A DNA stretch of 64,000 nucleotides from CAIUSP01 sp964594365 (GCA_964594365.1 CAZQMB010000002.1:106818-170817); one strand, 5' to 3'. Counted from the first letter of the stretch, positions 1 to 8,171 are shown. Made by a program: numbers and translations. The notes: generated from the sequence alone by a model not told the origin.

Positions 1-1113
1 CTCCAGCGACTTACCCTGCTCGAGTTCCTCGCGCGCCCTCTGCGCTCCGTTCATCGCCGGCAGATCGACTGTGATTCCCATCGCTTCGGCCGCCGGACTC
101 GCCCACTCGACCGTTCGCTCGAGCACCTCCCTGGTCGGAACGACCTCCCCGGCTTCGAAATCGATCATCTCGCCATCCATCCCGTAGCGAATCGCCCGCC
201 AGAAGTTCTCCTCTATCTCGCGGTCGAGCCTGAGATCGGGGTTCCGGCCGCCCAACTCGTCGTAGTCGAGAGCGGCCTGACCGACACAGGCTGCCGCGAG
301 TCCAGCCAGCGCCGTCGACTCTGCCCCGTCGGTCTGCGCGTCGCAGATGCGCACCTCGACGGTGCCGAAATGATGATGAGGGCGGACGCTCCACCAGAGC
401 TGAGTCGCCTCGACGATGGTGCCCGTGCGGTGGAGGAGGTCCACGAAACCCGCGTAGGTATCCCAATCGACGAACGGCTGATGCACACCACAACGGGGGA
501 AGCTGCGAGTGAAGATCTCGGTCCTCACCGAGTGCAGACCGGTATCGCGACCGTCGAGGAAGGGCGAGTTGGCGGATACGGCGAGCAGGATCGGCAGGTA
601 CTCCCGCAGCCGGTCGCTGACCGCTACCGCGCGATCGGCGCCATTGATGCCGACGTGAACGTGCATGCTCCACGTGTTGTTCCTCTGGGCAACCCATCCG
701 AGGTCATGCTGCAGACGCCGGTAGTGCGGGGTGTCGATGATCTGCTGGTCACGGTAGTCCGCCCAGGGATGGGCACCGACCGAGCCGAGTGCGACCCCGG
801 AACTCTCGGCCAGCGAGAAGAGTCTGTCCCTGCTCGCCTGTTGCTGCTGCACGGCCTCACCGAACGTCTCCCCCCTGCCGGAGCGGATCTCGATCTCGGT
901 ATCGATGAGTTCGCCTGCAGCCGAATCAGCGAGCACGCCGTCGGCCTGGCAGAGCGCGTAGAGCTCCTCGAAACGATGGACCAATTCGAGCGACTCCGGG
1001 TCGAGGAGCAGGAACTCCTCCTCCAGCCCGATGGTGAAGTCTTTCGAGGCCTCGAAGACCTCCTTCACTCGATCCAGATCCAGCCCGTGACCGTTGGCAT
1101 CGGCTTCCGCCAC
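1..1113 (-). CDS. YbdK/GCS2-family carboxylate-amine ligase (3' end cut)
   Basis: ATP-dependent carboxylate-amine ligase of the glutamate-cysteine ligase 2 family, cytosolic; members make a gamma-glutamyl-type amide bond but the substrate is usually not glutathione precursors in actinobacteria. The reading frame stays open for 371 codons to the left edge, so almost the whole family length (about 370-380 residues) is present and only the extreme C-terminus and stop are missing. Family motifs visible: FTIGLEEEFLLLDP near residue 26, TWSMHVHVGI in the middle and TVEVRICDAQTD towards the C-terminal half. The GTG start at 1113 has GAGGAA a few bases upstream and lies 11 bases after the rex stop, so it is the last visible gene of the fmdB-rex operon. 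Exact substrate cannot be read from sequence. Confidence 0.85.
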   Translation of the reverse strand, partial: MAEADANGHGLDLDRVKEVFEASKDFTIGLEEEFLLLDPESLELVHRFEELYALCQADGVLADSAAGELIDTEIEIRSGRGETFGEAVQQQQASRDRLFSLAESSGVALGSVGAHPWADYRDQQIIDTPHYRRLQHDLGWVAQRNNTWSMHVHVGINGADRAVAVSDRLREYLPILLAVSANSPFLDGRDTGLHSVRTEIFTRSFPRCGVHQPFVDWDTYAGFVDLLHRTGTIVEATQLWWSVRPHHHFGTVEVRICDAQTDGAESTALAGLAAACVGQAALDYDELGGRNPDLRLDREIEENFWRAIRYGMDGEMIDFEAGEVVPTREVLERTVEWASPAAEAMGITVDLPAMNGAQRAREELEQGKSLE

Positions 1114-1124
1114 GCAGGTTCCTC

Positions 1125-1793
1125 TCAGGCGAGGTAGAAGTAGAGCGCGTAGAGGAGGTCCACGGCCGGACTGGAGGTGTGGACCGTCACCTCCGGTGGA
1201 ACCTTCAGCAGCCGCTCCGAGTAGTTGAAGATGATCTTCACCCCGGCATCGACCAGGCGGTCGGCGACCTCCTGCGCGGACTCAGAGGGAACCGCAAGCA
1301 CTCCGACTACCACCTGCTGGTCGGAGACGACCGCTCCGAGTTGGTCGAAATCGTGGACGACGAGCTCACCGATCTTGGTGCCGACCAGATCCGGATCGAT
1401 ATCGAACATCGCCACCACCTGGAAGCCGTGGTCGGCGAAGATGTCCGAACTGGCTATTGCCTGACCGAGGTTTCCTGCGCCGAACAGGGCGATGTTGTGC
1501 TGGCCCGAGGTGCGGAGGATCTTCCTGATCTCCTCGAGCAGGGAGTCGACGCCGTAGCCGACGCCACGCTTGCCGAACTTCCCGAAGCCCGAGAGGTCAC
1601 GGCGGATCTGGGTCGAGTTGATGTGTGTGTAAGCGGCAAGCTCCTGTGAGGAGATCGTCTCCTTGCCCATCTTCCTGGCCTGGGTCAGCACCTGGAGATA
1701 GCGGGAGAGCCTCGCTGCAACTCCCAGGGAGAGACGCTCACCAGCGGGGGCGGAGTCGATTCCGGAACGGGGGTCTGCGACTGATTGCTCCAT
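1125..1793 (-). CDS. rex: Redox-sensing transcriptional repressor Rex
   Basis: Homodimeric repressor that binds DNA when NADH is low and releases it when NADH rises, controlling fermentative and respiratory genes. The 222-residue protein has an N-terminal winged helix (about residues 20-85, including SSQELAAYTHINSTQIRRDL), a Rossmann NAD(H) site with GAGNLGQAI near residue 96, and the C-terminal domain-swap helix ending LLYALYFYLA. Length matches the family. The ATG at 1793 follows the glutaredoxin-like gene stop by three bases. It sits at the end of a tRNA-modification operon, next to a thiol-redox protein, rather than beside a classic Rex target such as cydAB; its regulon must be elsewhere. 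Confidence 0.96.
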   Translation of the reverse strand: MEQSVADPRSGIDSAPAGERLSLGVAARLSRYLQVLTQARKMGKETISSQELAAYTHINSTQIRRDLSGFGKFGKRGVGYGVDSLLEEIRKILRTSGQHNIALFGAGNLGQAIASSDIFADHGFQVVAMFDIDPDLVGTKIGELVVHDFDQLGAVVSDQQVVVGVLAVPSESAQEVADRLVDAGVKIIFNYSERLLKVPPEVTVHTSSPAVDLLYALYFYLA

Positions 1794-1796
1794 CGA

Positions 1797-2048
1797 CTAG
1801 AGGCTAGCGAGCCGGGCCGTGACCGCACTGTGATCGATGCCCAGTTCGCAGACCTCCTCTCCTTCGATCTCGATCACAGGAATGCGTTCTAGATTGCGGC
1901 GGAGCAGCTCTTGGTCCGACTCGATATCTACCTCGATCAAGTCGAACTCCATCCCTTCCTCCCTCATCCGCACCAGAGCATCCCTCGCCTCGTCGCAGAG
2001 ATGGCACCCATCACGGCCGTAGAGGACGAGCTTCGGGCTGTCGCTCAT
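1797..2048 (-). CDS. Glutaredoxin-like thiol protein (83 aa)
   Basis: Small thioredoxin-fold protein of the glutaredoxin/DUF836 kind. The sequence starts MSDSPKLVLYGRDGCHLCDE: a beta strand followed by a CxxC pair (Cys15, Cys18), then a cis-proline motif (RIPVIEI) near residue 56, as in glutaredoxins. The ATG at 2048 overlaps the tsaD stop as ATGA, which fixes the start; a longer reading frame upstream lies inside tsaD and is not used. It probably reduces disulfides or mixed disulfides in the cytosol; partner unknown. Placement directly before rex suggests a redox theme for the 3' part of the operon. Confidence 0.85.
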   Translation of the reverse strand: MSDSPKLVLYGRDGCHLCDEARDALVRMREEGMEFDLIEVDIESDQELLRRNLERIPVIEIEGEEVCELGIDHSAVTARLASL

Positions 2049-3052
2049 CGGACCTTCTCGGCGAATGCATCGAGAGGGAGATAGTCGGGGTAGGGAATCG
2101 GGGCACGGGAACTGGCGATCGCTGCCGCGGCGATCATCGCAGCGTTGTCGGTGCAGAGTTCGATCGGAACCAGCTTGAGGTCGAGACCGTGTTCGTCGCA
2201 TAGATCCGCCGCTGCCTCGCGCAACTCCGCATTCGCTGCCACACCTCCGCCGAGGGCAACCGCATTCCAGTTCCCATCCTCGATCGCGGCACCGAGTCGA
2301 TCGATCAGCTGATCCACCGCCGCACGCTGAAAAGAAGCCGACAGGTCCGCGCATCGGGCGGCGGTCTCGGCAGGGCCCAGGTCCCGAACCAGATATGCGA
2401 GGGCGGTCTTGAGCCCACTGAAGCTGAAATCAAGTCGACCCGAGTCCGGCCTGGATACCGGCAGATCGAACGCTTCCGGATCGCCTTCCTCGGCTGCCCT
2501 CTGTATCGCGGGACCTCCGGGAAATCCGAGATCGAGGAGGCGGGCGGCCTTGTCGAAAGCCTCTCCCGCAGCGTCATCCAGAGTGGTGCCGAGAAGCTCG
2601 TAACCGTCATGACCCGTCACGCCGGCCAGGAGGGTGTGTCCGCCGCTCGCGACCAGACAGCAGAAAGGTGGTTCCAACGGATCGGGCTCGAGGAAGTTCG
2701 CTGCGACGTGACCCTGTAGGTGATCCACCGGTAACAGGGGCAGTCGATCTGCTGCAGCGAGGGACTTCGCGGTGGTGAAACCGACCAGCAGGGCGCCGAT
2801 CAGGCCCGGACCCCGCGTGACCGCGATGCCGTCGAGTTCGTCCAGGGCCACGCCCGCCTGGTCGAGGGCTGCGGCTACGACTCCGTTGATCAATTGGATG
2901 TGATGACGTGAGGCGATCTCGGGGACGATCCCGCCGAAGGCCTCGTGGAACGAAGCCTGAGAAGAGATCACGTTCGAGAGGATGCGGTTGTCCTCGACCA
3001 CCGACGCGCAGGTGTCGTCGCACGAGGTCTCTATCGCGAGCAGCCTGGTCAT
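2045..3052 (-). CDS. tsaD: tRNA N6-adenosine threonylcarbamoyltransferase TsaD
   Basis: Transfers the threonylcarbamoyl group from threonylcarbamoyl-AMP to A37 of ANN-decoding tRNAs (t6A), working with TsaB and TsaE, both in this operon. The 335-residue protein has the ASKHA-fold start MTRLLAIETSCDDTCAS, the metal-binding pair in VDHLQGH (about residues 112-118), the phosphate loop VTRGPGLIGALLVG and the third metal ligand in CTDNAAM near residue 290. Length is typical. It starts 9 bases after rimI and overlaps the next gene by four bases. TsaC/Sua5, which makes the activated intermediate, is not in this window. Confidence 0.97.
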   Translation of the reverse strand: MTRLLAIETSCDDTCASVVEDNRILSNVISSQASFHEAFGGIVPEIASRHHIQLINGVVAAALDQAGVALDELDGIAVTRGPGLIGALLVGFTTAKSLAAADRLPLLPVDHLQGHVAANFLEPDPLEPPFCCLVASGGHTLLAGVTGHDGYELLGTTLDDAAGEAFDKAARLLDLGFPGGPAIQRAAEEGDPEAFDLPVSRPDSGRLDFSFSGLKTALAYLVRDLGPAETAARCADLSASFQRAAVDQLIDRLGAAIEDGNWNAVALGGGVAANAELREAAADLCDEHGLDLKLVPIELCTDNAAMIAAAAIASSRAPIPYPDYLPLDAFAEKVR

Positions 3053-3061
3053 CGGGGAACC

Positions 3062-3577
3062 TCAGCCGACTTCCGACGGCTCGCCCGAAAGTGCGTGCCA
3101 CATGATCAGTGCGTCCTCACCGTTGTCCTGGTAGTAACGCTGGCGTCGACCGGCGCGCTGGAACCCGAGCCTCTCGTACATCGTGATCGCGGCCTCGTTG
3201 GACTCGCGCACCTCGAGGGTGAACCGCGCCCCGGGGCCGGACCGCTCGAACATCTCTCCGATCAGCGATGCAGCGACTCCGCGACGTCGCATCTCGGGAG
3301 CGACCGCGACATTCATCAGATGCCAGACCTTGTCGTAACGGGCGCACACGAGGTAGCCGTGGATCTCACCCTCGGGGCCATGAGCCGCAAGGCAGATGCT
3401 GCTCGGCTTGGAGAGCTCGAGCACGAACATCGCAAGCGACCACGGGGTGGAGAACGACCGGCGTTCGATAGCGATCACCGAGGGCAGGTCCGAGTAGCCA
3501 AGGGCCCTGAGTAGGGTTCCGCCCGTCACGTCCTCAGCCGGCCTTCCCCGTGTCTCGTTCAATCCATCGTTTCGCAT
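3062..3577 (-). CDS. rimI: Ribosomal protein S18-alanine N-acetyltransferase RimI
   Basis: GNAT-fold N-terminal acetyltransferase placed, as in many bacteria, between tsaB and tsaD. The acetyl-CoA loop MRRRGVAASLI and the C-terminal VRESNEAAITMYERLGF motif with its tyrosine are present. The start is ambiguous. ATG at 3577 gives 171 residues, a 44-base overlap with tsaB and a GAGAG four bases upstream; GTG at 3529 would give 155 residues starting after the tsaB stop, but its GAGGA lies only one base away. The first 15 residues are not conserved-looking, so a shorter protein is possible. Substrate assignment to S18 is by family and context. Confidence 0.88.
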   Translation of the reverse strand: MRNDGLNETRGRPAEDVTGGTLLRALGYSDLPSVIAIERRSFSTPWSLAMFVLELSKPSSICLAAHGPEGEIHGYLVCARYDKVWHLMNVAVAPEMRRRGVAASLIGEMFERSGPGARFTLEVRESNEAAITMYERLGFQRAGRRQRYYQDNGEDALIMWHALSGEPSEVG

Positions 3578-4265
3578 CGGGCTCTCTCAGGTAGATGGGC
3601 TCGATCGCATCGAACGGCGCTGCCTCGGCTTCCGTCGCCAGTCTGCAGACGTGCCGCGCATCGATCGAATGAGCCGTGGATTCCGACCCTGCGACCTCTG
3701 CCCCGGCGCTCTCGAGTTCTGATCGAAATCGTAGCGAGCCGTCGCCGACTGCCAAGGGGGCATCTGGTACCAGCGCAACGATCCTCCCGAACTCCTCCGG
3801 TTCGACGCAGGTCGCTGGAAGGATCAGGGAACCATCGCTGGCGAACAAAGCCACGAACGCTTGATGCCGTCGGGCATCCAGCACTGCCACTCGCGACCTC
3901 CCCTCGGCTTCGGGCAGTCCTCTGGTCCCTTCGGCCAGAGCGTCGAGCGTCGAGATCGCAGCGACTTCCACTCCGGTCGCCTGTGCCAGGGCTCTGCCCG
4001 TGGCCACGCCTACCCGAAGCCCCGTGTAGGAGCCTGGACCGACCCCTATCCCGATCCGTGCGATCCGCTGCCAGCCCCCCGCGGTTTCGACACATCGCTC
4101 CACCGCGGGAAGGAGATCACTCGCATGCGCGGGCCTCTCTCCATCGGCCGGCGAGTGATCCGACGCGCTGAATTCCTCACCTGAGCGATCAGTCACTGCG
4201 ACCGTCGTGCGGTCGGTGGAGGTGTCGAATCCGAGGATCAGATCCCTGACAGTCGAGGCGCTCAC
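3534..4265 (-). CDS. tsaB: t6A modification protein TsaB
   Basis: Catalytically inert TsaD paralogue that forms the TsaBD heterodimer needed for t6A formation. The 243-residue protein starts VSASTVRDLILGFDTSTDR (GTG) and carries the ASKHA motif IGVGPGSYTGLRVGVATG near residue 75. The GTG at 4265 overlaps the tsaE stop in a GTGA arrangement, which I take as decisive; a much longer open frame continues upstream through tsaE and the glycosylase but is out of keeping with the family (about 220-240 residues). Operon order tsaE-tsaB-rimI-tsaD is the widespread bacterial arrangement. Confidence 0.95.
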   Translation of the reverse strand: MSASTVRDLILGFDTSTDRTTVAVTDRSGEEFSASDHSPADGERPAHASDLLPAVERCVETAGGWQRIARIGIGVGPGSYTGLRVGVATGRALAQATGVEVAAISTLDALAEGTRGLPEAEGRSRVAVLDARRHQAFVALFASDGSLILPATCVEPEEFGRIVALVPDAPLAVGDGSLRFRSELESAGAEVAGSESTAHSIDARHVCRLATEAEAAPFDAIEPIYLREPDAKRWIERDTGKAG

Positions 4266-4687
4266 GCGATCACCAGACTCCGACTGCCATCGTCGAGCAA
4301 CTCGATTTGGACCGTCCGCAGATCTCCTTCCACGTGAAGGGTCTCGGACTCGCGTCCCGTCGGAGGCCACTCGATGAAGGCGATCCTCTCGGCTCCGAGG
4401 TAGTCGTCGAGCAGAGCTGGATCCTCGCCCTCCAGGGACTCCAGCCTGTAGAGGTCGAGATGCGAGATCCCGATCTCCTCGCCGCGATAGGTCCGGCCGA
4501 TGGTGAAGGTCGGTGAGGTGACCGGTTCCTCCACGCCGAGTGCTCGACAGGCCCCTCTGACGAAGGTGGTCTTCCCCGCCCCGAGATCCCCGCTGATCAG
4601 GACTACGTCTCCACCGGCGAGTCCCGATGCGAGTTCCGCACCCAGACTCTCGGTCTGTTCTGCGCTGGTGCTGATCGAGGCGGACAT
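4262..4687 (-). CDS. tsaE: t6A modification ATPase TsaE
   Basis: Small P-loop ATPase that resets the TsaBD complex during t6A synthesis. Within 141 residues the Walker A motif GDLGAGKTTFVRG lies near residue 33, SPTFTIGRTY follows near 58 and the HLDLYRLES element near 77; the C-terminus has FIEWPP. Length is normal. It begins two bases after the uracil-DNA glycosylase stop and overlaps tsaB by four bases, so it is translationally coupled on both sides. Confidence 0.95.
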   Translation of the reverse strand: MSASISTSAEQTESLGAELASGLAGGDVVLISGDLGAGKTTFVRGACRALGVEEPVTSPTFTIGRTYRGEEIGISHLDLYRLESLEGEDPALLDDYLGAERIAFIEWPPTGRESETLHVEGDLRTVQIELLDDGSRSLVIA

Positions 4688-4689
4688 CG

Positions 4690-5289
4690 TCAGCTCCGAA
4701 CCTCCGCCGATTCGAGTAGTTCCGGAATCCGCGCGAAGTCTTCCTCGAGCCCGCTCGCGTAGGCGGGAGATCGCAGAGCGGCCGCGGGATGGAACAGAGG
4801 GAAGAGCGTGGTCTGGAGTGACCCGATTCCGATCTCCCTCGGAACTCCGTGGACCTGAGTGATCCCCTTCTTCTCACCCGAGAGGAGCCGCGTTGCGAAG
4901 TTCCCCAGACTGCAGATGACTCTCGGTTCGACCAACTCGACCTGCCGCTCGAGGTAGGGGCTGCAGGTCTCGATCTCGAGCGAGGAAGGGTCGCGGTTCT
5001 CCGGTGGCCGACACTTGACGACGTTCGAGATGAACACCTCTTGCCGGGAGATCCCGATGCCCTCGAGCAGCCGGTCCAGCAGGCGGCCCGAGCGCCCGAC
5101 GAAGGGAATCCCGGATCGATCCTCCTCGGCGCCCGGTGCCTCCCCGACGAAGAAGAGGTCAGCCGCAGGGTCGCCACTGCCGAAGACGACTTGCATGCGC
5201 GAGTCGTGGAGCGGACACCTCGTGCAGGCTTCCACCTGCTGGCGGAACCCCTCGAATACGTCAGCGTGACCTCCCGTATCCGCCGTCAT
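4690..5289 (-). CDS. Family 4 (Fe-S) uracil-DNA glycosylase
   Basis: Excises uracil from DNA to start base-excision repair. The 199-residue protein has an N-terminal ACTRCPLH cysteine pair and two further cysteines (VKCRPP and ETCSP) that in this family bind a 4Fe-4S cluster, the catalytic-loop motif GEAPGAEEDRSGIPFVGRSG and the C-terminal LFHPAAAL motif. ATG at 5289 overlaps the FmdB stop (ATGA). An upstream extension in the same frame runs across the FmdB gene and is a shadow. Family 4 enzymes are best known in thermophiles but are also common in actinobacteria, so this says little about growth temperature. Confidence 0.93.
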   Translation of the reverse strand: MTADTGGHADVFEGFRQQVEACTRCPLHDSRMQVVFGSGDPAADLFFVGEAPGAEEDRSGIPFVGRSGRLLDRLLEGIGISRQEVFISNVVKCRPPENRDPSSLEIETCSPYLERQVELVEPRVICSLGNFATRLLSGEKKGITQVHGVPREIGIGSLQTTLFPLFHPAAALRSPAYASGLEEDFARIPELLESAEVRS

Positions 5290-5576
5290 CCTGAGCCACC
5301 CGACTTGTTGCGCGCATCGCGGGCAGCCTGGCGTTTGCGCTTGAACTCGGCCTTCCGCGCCGCCCGGTCGACACTCCGCGAGGATTCGAGCTTCTTTCGT
5401 TCGTTCGTAGTCAGCCGCCGGTGGATTGGGCTGTAGGAGGAAGTCGGCAGCCTCTCGACACGGGATGCCCCGCACTCGGGGCAGCAGACCGATTCGGCGT
5501 CGAGGCCGACATGGGGGCCGGTCAGTTCCTCGAACTCGGCTCCACATTCGCTGCAGGAGAACTCGTAGATCGGCAT
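5286..5576 (-). CDS. FmdB-type zinc-ribbon protein
   Basis: The 96-residue protein begins with the family signature MPIYEFSCSECGAEFEEL and has two CxxC knuckles (CSEC near residue 8, CPEC near 33), followed by a basic tail rich in Arg, Lys and Ser. FmdB domains are thought to act as small regulatory or nucleic-acid-binding zinc ribbons; no precise function is known here. ATG at 5576 is preferred over a TTG nine bases upstream because it starts at the conserved MPIYEF and has TACGAT eight bases before it. It is the first gene of the leftward operon that ends with rex and the carboxylate-amine ligase. Confidence 0.85.
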   Translation of the reverse strand: MPIYEFSCSECGAEFEELTGPHVGLDAESVCCPECGASRVERLPTSSYSPIHRRLTTNERKKLESSRSVDRAARKAEFKRKRQAARDARNKSGGSG

Positions 5577-5584
5577 AGAGGCCA

Positions 5585-5590
5585 ATCGTA
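5585..5590 (-). promoter_or_regulatory. Putative -10 element of the fmdB-rex operon
   Basis: TACGAT, eight bases before the ATG of the FmdB-type gene, so transcription would start at or next to the start codon. No convincing -35 hexamer is visible. The site lies in the 87-base divergent region shared with the pantothenate operon. Confidence 0.45.
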
Positions 5591-5605
5591 GTCCCGACCC
5601 GCGCC

Positions 5606-5611
5606 TATACT
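5606..5611 (+). promoter_or_regulatory. Putative -10 element of the pantothenate operon
   Basis: TATACT, a near-consensus hexamer. It lies 52 bases before the ATG at 5664, leaving a leader of about 45 bases that contains GGGAGAAA just before the start codon, so this unit looks conventionally led. Confidence 0.5.
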
Positions 5612-5663
5612 CGTGGTCGACCGTCTGGCATCTCCAATCCGGGAGCTGGAACGGGAGAAAGCG

Positions 5664-6392
5664 ATGACGAAACCCAATCTGACGATCGTCGGGCGAGGCC
5701 GCGTTGGCGGATCACTGTCCGCTGCCGCGGAGGCCGCGGGAATCGAGACCGCCGAGGAGGGCGGCGCACGCGCCGCGCTGCTCTGCGTCCCGGACGACGC
5801 GATTCACGACGCCTGCGATCAGTTGGGGGAACGCACGCCTGAGCTCGTCGGACACGTCAGCGGTGCCTGCGGATTGGAGGTGCTCTCCCCCGCCAGCGAT
5901 CGCGGGGCAGCGACTTTCTCGCTTCACCCCCTCCAGACCTTCCCGGACTCACAAACACCGGTCGGAGGCGTTCCATGCGCAGTGTCGGGGAGCAGCCGTG
6001 AGGCGGTCGAGTTCGCAGAGACTCTGGCGACGGCCCTCGGGATGCGCCCATTCGAGGTGCCCGAGGAGGCCCGGGCCGAATACCACGCTGCAGCCTCGAT
6101 CGCGTCGAACTTCCTGATCGCAATCGAACAGGCGGCGACCGAACTGATGGCGCGAGCAGGGATCGAGGACGGCAGGGAGCTGCTCTCTCCGCTCGTACTC
6201 TCGACGGCAGCCAACTGGTCCGAACGAGGAGGCGAGGCGCTGACAGGGCCGATCGCGAGAGGCGATACCGAGACGATCGCGCGGCACCGTGATGCGATCG
6301 GCAGGACCTGGCCGGAACTCCTCGACGCTTACGATCGCCTGGCCGAACTGACGGCCGGGGTGGCAAGGGCCGAAGGGGTGAGCGGCAGATGA
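5664..6392 (+). CDS. DUF2520/Rossmann-fold reductase, possible ketopantoate reductase
   Basis: The 242-residue protein starts MTKPNLTIVGRGRVGGSLS, an NAD(P)-binding GxGxxG motif at once after the start, and has a predominantly helical C-terminal half containing EYHAAASIASNFLIAI, as in DUF2520 and 6-phosphogluconate-dehydrogenase-like reductases. ATG at 5664 is chosen because GGGAGAAA lies immediately upstream and because the dinucleotide-binding motif begins near the N-terminus. The stop overlaps the panC start (ATGA). A reductase translationally coupled to panC and panB, with no panE or ilvC in sight, is a reasonable candidate for the ketopantoate reduction step; that is inference from context. 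Confidence 0.8.
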   Translation: MTKPNLTIVGRGRVGGSLSAAAEAAGIETAEEGGARAALLCVPDDAIHDACDQLGERTPELVGHVSGACGLEVLSPASDRGAATFSLHPLQTFPDSQTPVGGVPCAVSGSSREAVEFAETLATALGMRPFEVPEEARAEYHAAASIASNFLIAIEQAATELMARAGIEDGRELLSPLVLSTAANWSERGGEALTGPIARGDTETIARHRDAIGRTWPELLDAYDRLAELTAGVARAEGVSGR

Positions 6393-7249
6393 AGCGGGTT
6401 ACCTCAGCTTCGGAGTTGAAAGCGGCGCTCGGCGAAGTAGCCGGTGGCGGAGCCAGGGGGTTCGTGCCGACGATGGGCGCGCTGCACGCCGGTCACCGAG
6501 CGCTGATCTCCCGCGCTTCGCTCGAATGCGACCAGGTCGTCGTCAGCGTCTTCGTCAACCCGACCCAGTTCGATGATGCAAGCGATCTCGCGTCTTATCC
6601 CCGCGAGCCCGAAGCGGACGCTCAGCTGGCGAAGGCAGCAGGATGCGACGTCTTCTGGACTCCCATGGTGGAGGACCTCTACCCGGATGGACTGGAGGCG
6701 AACATCAGGGTCACCGACGACCTGACCTCGGTCCTGTGTGGCGCCGAGGAGAGGCGCGGGCCGGATCACTTCGCAGGCGTGACCACGGTGGTCTCGAGGC
6801 TGTTCGATGCGGTCCAGCCCGATGTCGCCTACTTCGGGGAGAAGGATGCCCAGCAGTTGGCTGTGATCCGGCGGATGACGGCAGATCGAGGGCTTCCGAT
6901 CGAGATCCGGGGGGTTCCTACGGTTCGTGATCCCGACGGACTGGCGTTGAGTTCCCGCAACCTGCGGCTCGACGCTCGATCGAGGGAGCAGGCGTTGGCG
7001 ATCCCGAAGGCGCTCCGGGAAGCAGGGGAGATGGCTTTGTCGGGAGAACGGTCGACCGACTCACTCGCCCGCCATGTCCGGCAACTTCTGATCGAGAACG
7101 GGATCGAGCCCGAATACGTCGAGGTGAGAGATCCAGACGACCTCACGCCCGTTGCCGAGATAAACGGACGGCCGGTTTTGCTTGCCGTTGCTGCGACCGT
7201 GGGGGAAGTAAGACTTATCGACAACGTGATCCTCGAGGGAAGGAGCTGA
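6389..7249 (+). CDS. panC: Pantothenate synthetase PanC
   Basis: Condenses pantoate with beta-alanine using ATP to form pantothenate, the precursor of coenzyme A. The 286-residue protein contains the HIGH-like FVPTMGALHAGHRALI near residue 25, VSVFVNPTQF near 50, YFGEKDAQQLAVIRRM near 150 and the KMSKS-like DGLALSSRNLRL near 185. Length is typical. It overlaps the upstream reductase gene by four bases and is separated from panB by a single base, making a three-gene pantothenate operon. panD is not in the window. Confidence 0.98.
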   Translation: MKRVTSASELKAALGEVAGGGARGFVPTMGALHAGHRALISRASLECDQVVVSVFVNPTQFDDASDLASYPREPEADAQLAKAAGCDVFWTPMVEDLYPDGLEANIRVTDDLTSVLCGAEERRGPDHFAGVTTVVSRLFDAVQPDVAYFGEKDAQQLAVIRRMTADRGLPIEIRGVPTVRDPDGLALSSRNLRLDARSREQALAIPKALREAGEMALSGERSTDSLARHVRQLLIENGIEPEYVEVRDPDDLTPVAEINGRPVLLAVAATVGEVRLIDNVILEGRS

Positions 7250-7250
7250 G

Positions 7251-8171
7251 ATGAGCACGATTCGCACCGATGACGATCGCGGAGTTCCCGCACGAGATCC
7301 GGTGACGATCCAGCGACTCGGGGAGATGAAACTCGCCGGTGAACCGATCGTGATGATCACCGCCTACGACCACCCCTCCGCCTTGGTCGCAGAGGAGGCT
7401 GGCGTCGATGTGGTCCTGGTCGGAGATTCCGCAGCGATGACCGTGCTCGGACACGACTCCACAGTGCCGGTGGGCATGGACGAGATGGTGATGCTCGCAT
7501 CAGCGGTCAGAAGGGGACTCGACACCCCGCTGCTGGTAGGCGACCTCCCGTTCGGCTCGTACGAGGCATCCAACGAGGACGCGGTCGCAAACGCACAGCG
7601 CTTCATCAAGGAATCGGGTTGCAATGCGGTCAAGCTGGAGCGCGGTGGCGCATCGGTGGATCGCGCACGGGCGATCGTGCGGGCCGGAATACCCGTGATG
7701 GGCCATGTCGGGCTCACTCCACAGACCGCCGACGCCCTCGGGGGATACAAGGCACAGGGGCGAAGCGCCGATGCCGCTGCTCGGATCGCGGAGGAGGCGC
7801 TCGCCCTTCAATCGGTCGGCTGTTTCTCGATCGTCTTCGAGGCAGTTCCCTCAGAGGTCGTCGAGGAGCTCTGCCGTCACATAGATGTTCCGACGATCGG
7901 GATCGGCGCCGGACCAGCCACCGACGGCCAAGTGCTGGTGTTCCACGATCTGCTCGGGATCCACACAGGTCACACCGCGAAGTTCGTCAAGCGCTACGCG
8001 AACCTGCACCGAGACATGGTCGAGGGCGCTCGCGAGTACGCGGACGAGGTCCGCCGGCGGACGTTCCCGGGTCCCGAACACGGCTACGCGGTCGAACCGG
8101 AGGAGCTGGAAGCATTCAAGGAGTACCTCGCCGCGGAGAGCCTCGCTGCCCGGTCCCCGTGGGATTGGTAG
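7251..8171 (+). CDS. panB: 3-methyl-2-oxobutanoate hydroxymethyltransferase PanB
   Basis: Forms ketopantoate from 2-oxoisovalerate and 5,10-methylene-tetrahydrofolate, the first committed step of pantothenate synthesis. The 306-residue TIM-barrel protein shows MITAYDHPSALVAEEAG near residue 35, the metal-site VLVGDSAAMTVLG near 60, VKLERGG near 130 and GIGAGPATDGQVLVFHD near 220. The ATG at 7251 follows the panC stop by one base, with GGAAGGAGC just upstream. The C-terminal tail of about 25 residues is slightly longer than average. It is the last gene of its operon and converges on the acetyltransferase. Confidence 0.98.
   Translation: MSTIRTDDDRGVPARDPVTIQRLGEMKLAGEPIVMITAYDHPSALVAEEAGVDVVLVGDSAAMTVLGHDSTVPVGMDEMVMLASAVRRGLDTPLLVGDLPFGSYEASNEDAVANAQRFIKESGCNAVKLERGGASVDRARAIVRAGIPVMGHVGLTPQTADALGGYKAQGRSADAAARIAEEALALQSVGCFSIVFEAVPSEVVEELCRHIDVPTIGIGAGPATDGQVLVFHDLLGIHTGHTAKFVKRYANLHRDMVEGAREYADEVRRRTFPGPEHGYAVEPEELEAFKEYLAAESLAARSPWDW

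Noticed and set aside
3534..5177. A 547-residue open frame on the minus strand ending with TsaB
   Set aside because: Only the last 243 residues match TsaB; the rest overlaps tsaE and the glycosylase in another frame and is a high-GC shadow. GTG 4265, overlapping the tsaE stop, is the start.
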